This document shows, one piece after another, positions 40,991-49,900 of a stretch of DNA of 64,000 bases. The DNA comes from Tiliqua scincoides (Eukaryota; Chordata; Lepidosauria; Squamata; Scincidae). The notes below the pieces were generated by a model. The model worked only from the letters and a program-made list of their open reading frames with translations. It had not been told where the DNA came from and ran no database searches. Position numbers and translations under genes: made by a program. Where the stretch lies: NCBI RefSeq assembly GCF_035046505.1, contig NC_089822.1, positions 98,960,659-99,024,658 of the forward strand, given 5' to 3'. Within the stretch, counting starts at the first letter, position 1; each line of letters starts with the position of its first letter.

Positions 40991-43900
40991 CAGGTATTTA
41001 TATACCGCCTTTCTTGGTCTTTATTCAAGACTTTATTCAAGGCGGTTTACATAGGCAGGCTTTATTAAATCCCTATTAAATAGGGATTTTTATAATTTCA
41101 AAGAAGGTTCTTTCTTTCAAGAACGACTACATTCAAGGTGTTTCATTCCGATCTGGCTTCACATTCTGGCCTCCATCCTCCCACGCTCAGAGCAGATGGA
41201 ATTGCTCGGCTTCAGCTTGTCAGCTGCTCCAAGGTCGCACGGTGCCAGTGGCCTCGAACTGGCGACCTTGTGGATGTTATCTTCAGGCAGACGGAGGCTC
41301 TACCCTCTAGACCAGACCTCCTGCCCAAGCTGGGCTTCTGGAAGAAAGCAACTGACCTACCAAGAGTAGAACTAGCTCTTTATGAAACACTGCCACCATC
41401 TACATGAAATGTTCATATTTCAAGAACATACCTTATAGTGAGCTGGATCATTGGCCCATTTAGGCCAGTGATCAAGACACTGACTGGCAGCAGCTCTCCA
41501 GGATTTAAAACAAGGGCGCATCCTAGTTCAACCTGGAGATGCCAAGATGGACTTGAGACCTTCCATATGCACAGCAAATGCTCTACCACTGAGCTACAAT
41601 TCTTCCTACTATGGTCTTCTCCCTATTTCACAGTATGGACTATGCCTTCTATTGAATGAACATCACACACACATAGTTAAAAGGAAAAAACCACTGTCAT
41701 GTGTTTTTTTTTTTTTAATTTCCAGTTACATCAGAATTGAAACAACCTCAGAAAACCAAGCATGCAGTCTCTTTGATTCAAATGGGCTTCCAGCTCTACC
41801 TGGTTCATCTTACACTTTAATGACATGGACCTAGGGGTAAACAGTGATGTGGATAAGTTTGGAAATGACATCAGACTATTCAGGGTGGCAAAACACCAAA
41901 GCAGACTGAAGTGCTTCAGAAGGACCTCTTCAAACCAGATGACTGGACAACCAAATGGCAAATGCAGTTCAGTGTAAAATAAGTGATCCACACTGCGGTA
42001 AAAAAAATTCCGACTCCACATATTCACTGATGGGGTCTGAGCTGTTGGTAATGAACCAGAAAAGACATCTATGGGTCATGGTGGATAGCACAGTGAAAAC
42101 ACCAACCCAGTGTGCAGAAGACATATTCCATGGTAGGGATCATTAGGAAAGGGATAAAAAAATAAGACTACTAAAATTATATCACTTCTGTACAAATCTA
42201 TGGCATGAGCACATCTGGAATACTATTTAGAGTTGCCACACCTTGGAAAGGATATCATAGAGCTGGACAACTAAGAAAGAAAGAAAAAAGACAGCAACCA
42301 AAATGATCAGAGAGCTGGAGCACGTTCCTTATAATGAAAGGTTACAAATTTAGGATTTTTTTAGTTTGCAAAACAGGTCAATTAAGGGGGGGATGTGATT
42401 GAGACTTGTACAATTATGCAAGATATGAGATTCCCTTGCTGACATAATTAGTCTGTGAAATTTTTTGCCACAAGCTGCAGCATAGCCACTGACATGGACG
42501 GAGATTGAAGACATTCATGGAGAACAGCTCAATCAGCACTGCTGGTCACTATGGTTATGCACCACCTCTTGGTTCAGTGACAATATGCCTCTGAATACCA
42601 GTTGCAGAGAAGTATGCCTTTCTCACATGTTTGTGGGTTTCCCAGTGACAGCTGGTAGACCTCTAGTCTGTTCCAGCAGGGCTTTCCTTACGTTCTTATC
42701 TATTGATTAAACCTGCACCACTGACACATTAGCCAGGAAACACCAACTGAAAGATAAATATAGACCTAGCAGGTATGCATCTCTTCCAGGTTGTCTTATA
42801 GTTTCCTAATCAAACAAGTCCAGCCTCATTCTCCTCTTGCCAGTAAAGACAGATAAGAATGGAGCCAACATGTAAACTAGAGGCATAGCAGAGAGAACTT
42901 CTTGTTCAATGTTATGTCAGATCAAGGTCATACAGGTCAGAACATTTTCATTAGTTCAAAAGCTACCAACCCCATGCTGCACACACATTTCAAAGCCAAA
43001 CTTGCCTTTTGAGATTTTACTTCTTCTGTGAGGACCAAAACTTGATGTTGAAGAGAAGCCATTTTTTCCTGTTTTGTCCCTTCAGTAAAAGATCGGGGGA
43101 AACTACTGCTCATCTTTTTGGTTTTTATAGTCAAGGAGGACTTTGACCTCATCCTTCTGTCTTTTTGGACATCTGCCATGACTGAGGGGGAAACATACAA
43201 GACTGAAAAATTCTGCCATTACCTGGGAAGAAGCAAACTGGTTGGAAAACTGTTAGAATTCGATTTGAGAAACTGGCAAACGCGTGAGGGCCTTCACTCT
43301 CTATGGAACTTAAAACCCACCATCAAGTGCTAAAATTTCCCCACGTTTTCAGTGAAACTCAGAAATAATTACTCAAAGTAAGTTCCACTGATGTTCGTGG
43401 AACTTACTTCAAAGTATGTGTACTTGGGATCACAGGACAACTTTCTCTAGTTGGTTCTTGCTTACCCCAGTCTCTGGCGGAAGCTGGACTGGCGTCCAAG
43501 GTGATGCTCAAACTTGCCCACCCCCATTTTAAAAGATACGAGGGGCAGAGTAATAAGGAAGAGATACGTGAGGTAAGTCGGCTGCTGGCACAGGGTGCCA
43601 CCAGCAACCATCTGCTGCTCAAAGCAGCCATTTCATCTCACCTCAAGAATGGGCCAGACCTGGTGAACTGTCTCTGACAAACACCCAGTCAGGGTTTATA
43701 GACTACTGAGCGGACACTGCTCTGTCATGTTTCTGCATTTTCTTTTTATATAAAGAACAAGCACCTGCATCTTCAGCTTCAGCTTCTACTGGTTCTTCTT
43801 CAGTCACATCTTCAGGATTATCTTGGGTTCCCTCATAAACAAACATGCCACCATTGTCCCTTCGGTTTTGCCAGTTGCCACAAAGATTATGCACTGTGTT

Positions 43901-46900
43901 CCTGAAAGCACAGAATTGCACAGAAGTAGCTATGAACAAACTACTCAAATCTCAGTTCTAGTTCTCACAGAAGGGAAAGCAGTTTTGGGTTGTACTCCTT
44001 CAGACTGCAGGGGGCAGGAGCTCACATGACTGAATGCTCTTCAAGGCAAAAATCACCCTCTCCACCCTGAAAACCAGCATGTCTGAGAGAAGGGTTTTAG
44101 TCTAGACTTATTCCCAATGTAGTTCTCTGTGTGCAGGGAATGCTTTCCAATGAAGAAACATCAATTGGATGAGCTATAGTTGGAACTGGTACAATTAGAC
44201 ACAGATTTGTCTCAAGGGAGAGTTGCACATTAACCAGCTCACCAAAGTAGCACCCATAACTAGAAATTAGCTTATGAGCAAAGCCAAGTTGCAGGATTCT
44301 GCCAAGATCCCTATGCAGGATCAGTGTCACTGTTTTCCCAAGTTCCCAGGTTTTTAATATTAAAGAAAATTATAAGAAATGGAAGGACAAAAAATAAAGA
44401 CACATTACAATACTAACTGGGAGGGTAGATTAAATCCAATGAATTTAGTTATTTGGGGTTACGTAGATAACATAGAAAGTTGCCTTATACAGAGTCAGAT
44501 CATTAGTTCATCTAGACCAGCACTGGTAACACTAACTAGAAACAGCTCACCACAGTTTCAGAGTATTATTTACTGATCTAAGAATTCTACACTGACTGTA
44601 TAAAGGATGTGAATTCAGCAAATGTGTACAACTTCTCTTCTTTTGTAGAACTTATTCTGCTTAGTCATGGAGAGGAACAGATGAAAAGTTCTACAGAGAA
44701 CCAAAGAACAGGAAATCATGTTTGAAACAGTCCTTCTGGCTTCCGAGATATTGTTAGACAATGTTCAGACACTTTCAAGCATATCTTTGCAACCATAAGC
44801 ACTAGACTGTGGTGGGTTGTTTTTTTTTTTTGGCCTTTAAAATGATGGCAGAGCTTCTCAGGAAGATGCCTCCAGTAGAACTGCAGCATATGGCATCATT
44901 CCTGAATGCATATGATATCAGAAGGATGGTGTCCCTAGTCACGGCTGCCTAGTCATTCTTGTGTATTCATGCTGCAGTACAAGGAGCTGTAAACTTGATC
45001 AGTCTCATGAATGGCAGTCCAAAATTGATAGAATTCACTGTCACTACATGAAATACAAGCTTAGATAATTTAATTATTTTAAAAGTAGCAGTTCTATCAA
45101 GAACCACAATTGCTCAATGGAACCTCCAGTATAGCTCTGAATACCAAATGCTAAGGAGAAGCAACAGAATTGTCTTCATGCCCTGTTTGTGCCCTTCCTG
45201 GAAACATCTGGATGGAAAGAGAATGATGAACTAGGTGAATTCTTGGTCCAACATGATGGTTCTTATGCAGCATCTGCAGGCCTGCTGATGTATAAAGATT
45301 TAACCTTGTTAACTTCCATTGACTGTTCACCTATGGCATCTGGTCCTTTAGCTTTTAACTCCACTGTGCATAACCTTGTCTTCCAAGTACAATGTACATA
45401 TACACCCAACACCTTCGGGGTGCCCATTTCATGCCCCTGACAAAGAAGCCTCTTTCCTTTAAAAGCTCATGGACGCAATATGTTAGTCAATCCTCGAGGT
45501 GTCACAAGACTGCTATTGCTGCATCTAACACAGCTAGTCTTCTGGAATTTAAAGAAAAGACAATGCTTACTGTATTTCAATCCAAGGATGCTTAAGGGAG
45601 ATGTTCTGAAGAGCAATGGCAGATTGTGGTGCTGGTAGAAAAGCTGCCTCTAGGCCAACTACATTTGTAGGGGTTTTCACAGGAGGAAAAAACTCATGCC
45701 CTTCCTCAGCTAGAAAGGAAAAGAGTGAAGATAAAGGCTACACAGAATGCTTGATGGAATTTAGGCACACCCAACTGCAGTTAGCTTGGCACAGTTGCAT
45801 CAAAGCAGGCCACAGAGAACAAGAGAAGTGATCAATGCATTCACTGTAGTCTCGTACAGAGATATCACCATACATGTTTGGGCAAATGAAATACAGAGAC
45901 ACATTCCAGTTTGCTTTAAACTTTTTTTTGTTAACAGCTATGCAGAACAAAGCCAGGTTCAGATGGATGGACAACCTTGGATTTAAAAATTTAGGCAGGG
46001 CCAGGAGGTGGAGCCTGGATGGGCACAGACAGGTAGGCACTGGAAGACTCAGCCTCCAAGGAATCTAAATAACTGCTGGCATGTATATTTGCAGCAGGAG
46101 AGTAACTACTGCTTTTTTGCCTGAGTGTGCCTTGCTGCAGCTGCAATCTTTTTGAAGGAGATATATACATAGTTAGCCCAAGGGTGACAAACATACAGCC
46201 TAGGGAAGTTCTTTGGCTAGCCTGCATGATAATTGGGCTCTCCCAGCACCGCCATCTTCTTCACAGCTGCAAAATGACACCTTGACTCAATGGGACTGAC
46301 TTCTGAGTGGACATGCACAGGACTGGGTCATCATTTATGCTAGGACATATGCTGATGTTAACATCTGTGAAACCAAGGTTGAACCAAATCTGAACAGTGT
46401 GAGCTACACAGTCACTGCTATGAATCCAGCTCTCCATTGGTGAACAATACAACACATTTCTACTTACAGTCCTCAAGTTGTGCCTCATTCACAGACAGGG
46501 ATAAAACAGCATCTTCCTCCACAAAACCCTTTGGCAAGTTATCGCAGAACTCCCAGCGTTTCATTTGCAGCTGTTGCAGCCAGTACATCATGGCCTGTTT
46601 GCTGACAGCCTGTAGTTCCAATATTTTTAAAAAGTCAAAAAGTTGTCAGTACATGATCATCATAACTCAAGTTATGCCTAGAAAGACACATCTAAATTCT
46701 GCCATATATGGATGCAACACATTCAGTCTCATTAGAACCAGAGCCAGAATCCAGGTTGGTTACACCACGGTTCTGGAGGACCTGTGTCTGCACAGACAAG
46801 GTCAAATGCACTGTTAAAGTCCTGGAATCTTCCCAAAGTATCAACCAGAATCTTCCCAAAGTATCAACCAACATTTAGATGAACACAGTATGTCCTGCCA

Positions 46901-49900
46901 AATATTTTCTAGGGAGGAATCAAATGGTTGCATTCATCTCTCATTATGCCCCATGTCTATTTTTGCTTACTTTGAATAAATAATAATTTGAAAGAAAATC
47001 TTCATCCCCAATAGTCAGCAAGAATTAAACATCTGATCTGCTAAACCAGTGGTTCTCAAACTTTTAGCACCGGGACCCACTTTTTAGAATGAGAATCTGT
47101 CAGGACCCATCGGAAGTGATGTCATGACCGGAAGTGACATCATCAAGCAGGAACATTTTTAACAACTCTAGGTTGCAATCCTACCCACACTTACCCAGGA
47201 GTAAGTCCCATTGACTATCATTGTTAAAAGAATATACATAGTAGCTTGTTAAAAGTGCAGGTCTGTAACTTTTCCCCAAATGCAGACACATCCCATGGGA
47301 GCATCAAGTCTGTTATATTAAAAATAAAATATTGAAATGAATGGGGACCCACCTGAAATTGGCCCATGACCCACCTAGTGGGTCCCAACCTACAATATGA
47401 GAAACACTGCACTAAACCAAGTAACATAGAATTCCTTCTCTCACACCTTCCAGATAGAGGATCTGGATAGAGATAGAGGAACTTGCTGCAGGATGCGGTG
47501 ACGGCATCTGCCCTGGATGCCTTTAAAAGGGGATTGGACAAGTTTCTGGAGGAAAAATCCATTATGGGTTACAAGCCATAATATGTATGTGCATGTGTAA
47601 CCTCCTGATTTTAGAAATGGGCTATGCAGATGCAAGGGAGGGCACCAGGATGCAGGTCTCTTTATCTGGTGTGCTCCCTGGGGCATTTGGTGGGCTGCTG
47701 TGAGCTACAGGAAGCTGGACTAGATGGGCCTATGGCCTGATCCAGTGGGGCTGTTCTTATGTTCTTACGTAGGATGTCAAAAGTCAGGAAAAAAAGAAAA
47801 GCAAGTTTGGGACATGGCCTCAAGTCTGGTTTCCTAGTGAATCATTTCTTAAAGTTGAAGACTATTCTCACAATACTCTGCAATTCTCATCACCACAATG
47901 AATCAGGATATTTTTGAAAGGGGAACAGAAAATTGGAGAGATAATGTAACCAAAGGCTCTCGCCTCACTGACCCATCCTTGATCTTGGACAACAATAAAG
48001 TCTTAAACTTTCAAAATGGTTTGATGTTAGCATGTATTTCACAAACTTAACTTTAAAAAAAAAATTTATTTGTTGTCCTCCAAGATGCACCAACCATTAA
48101 GTGTGGAAGAATTAAGGAAAGAAGGCTGGAATTCTTGTTGATTGGAAACCCCATTATAACTGGACACGAAATACTGGCTTCCTGACACTCATTCCAACAG
48201 TGATATTAACAGTGCAATTCTATGCATGTATATTCAGAGGTAAACTACACTATGTTCAGTGGGACTTATTCCTGGGAGAGTGAGCGCTGAATTGTGGCCT
48301 AAAACCAATGTGAGTCAGGAAGAGAACATAAATGCTCCCAGTCCTTTGGCACAGCTATTCAAAACTGTGGTTACAGCATTTTGTGAAAGCATAAAATTCA
48401 GGAAATGTCTGGCTTCAGGTCAGACTAAATATGCTCTTGCTTGCACTAGGATTCTGGGGGTCCTTGCACCAGATGCCCCATGGTGCCTCCCACCCACCCT
48501 CTGTTGGCACACTGGATACTATAGTGCCATCCACATGAAGAGTTGGGGCTGGCCTGTCCAAGAGGCACAGTGGTGGCGGACTCAAGCCTGCATCAGGAGG
48601 CATTTTGGGTTGCACCACCCCTGACGCTCCTGCCTAGATGAGGGTCACATGCATTCTAGATCACACCATGTCAGGCAACAGTGAAGCCCCAAAGGTCTGG
48701 AGACTTGCCACATGAGCTGAATGTGCACTCAACCCAGAATCCCCTGCAACATACACGCCATAAAAGACATGCAGGGGTTATGGGATAGGCAAACTGATGT
48801 GTAAAATAGTTTGGGGGAAAAATCACTGTGCTAGAACATATCTTGGCTTTAGTATGCACTATTTCTCTTTCCAAATACTTCCCTAAAAAAATTCCTCTGA
48901 CAGAAATGGTAAACTGCAGCTTATATAGGTTCTCCGGTAGCCAGCATCACCAGTGATAACGAGAATAGGACCTCAAAATCAGGAAGGAGCAAACAAGAAG
49001 GGGCCAGAGGAAAGCAGCATGGTCTAAGATGGGAACTTGACCTTAGTTTATAGCAGTACCTTGCTGGGAAATAAAGCTAAGCCCAGGCAATCAATCAGAA
49101 AGGCAATTCAAAGTGAAGAGCAGACCTTGATGTAGACCAGTGTTTCTCAAACTGTGGGTCAGAACCCACTAGGTGGGTCGCGAGCCAATTTCAGGTGGGT
49201 CACCATTCATTTCAATATTTTACAAGTGCCGCCGTCTAGGGAGGTATGTGGGGCGGCAGCAAGAAATAGTGCCTTCTCAGTAGTGGCACCAACACTATGG
49301 AACTCCCTTCCCCTTGACTTAAGAATGGCTCCCTCTCTTGAGACCTTTCGGCGAGGCCTGAAGACCCTTCTGTTTAAACAAGCCTTCTGAGTTCTCGGCC
49401 TTTTTAACATCTTTTAATATTTTTTACAGGCCTGATTCTTTTATGATTTGCTGCTGCTCTACGCTCTTTTTACCTATTTTTTATCTGACTGCTGTTTTTA
49501 TGACATGTGTTAATATGTTTTTATTTGTTTTAAATTATGTTTTTTAATCTGTTGTAAGCCGCCTTGAGTCCCTTCGGGGAGAAAGGCGGGGTAAAAATAA
49601 AATTATTATTATTATTATTATTATTATTATTTATTTTTAACGTATTGGACTTGATGCTACCATGTTAAGCAACTGCATTTGGGGAAATGTTACAGTCCTG
49701 TACTTTTAACAAGCTACTATGTATATTCTTTTAACAATGATAGTCAATGGGACTTACTCCTGGGTAAGTGTGGGTACTATTGCAGCCTAGGATTGTTAAA
49801 AATGTTCCTGCTTGATGATGTCACTTCCGACATCATTGATGACATCACCTCTGATGGGTCCTGACAAATTCTTATTCTAAAAAGTGGGTCCCAGTGCTAA

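Larger units (their letters stand above)
36910..43005 (-). other. TBC1D2 intron 6, GC-AG type
   Basis: This 6.1-kb intron starts AAG/gcaagt and ends tttcctag. It holds SINEs at 38005-38215, 40937-41340 and 41430-41615, a Tigger-like MITE at 39450-39800 and a decayed CR1 at 41790-42701. Nothing was recognised at 36.95-38.0 and 38.25-39.4 kb. Confidence 0.75.

Noticed and set aside
40937-41340. Second tRNA gene candidate (minus strand)
   Set aside because: A and B boxes belong to a SINE that ends in (TTA)n.
41430-41615. Functional tRNA gene on the minus strand
   Set aside because: The tRNA-like head is followed by a SINE body shared with other copies, and has no closed acceptor stem that I can see.
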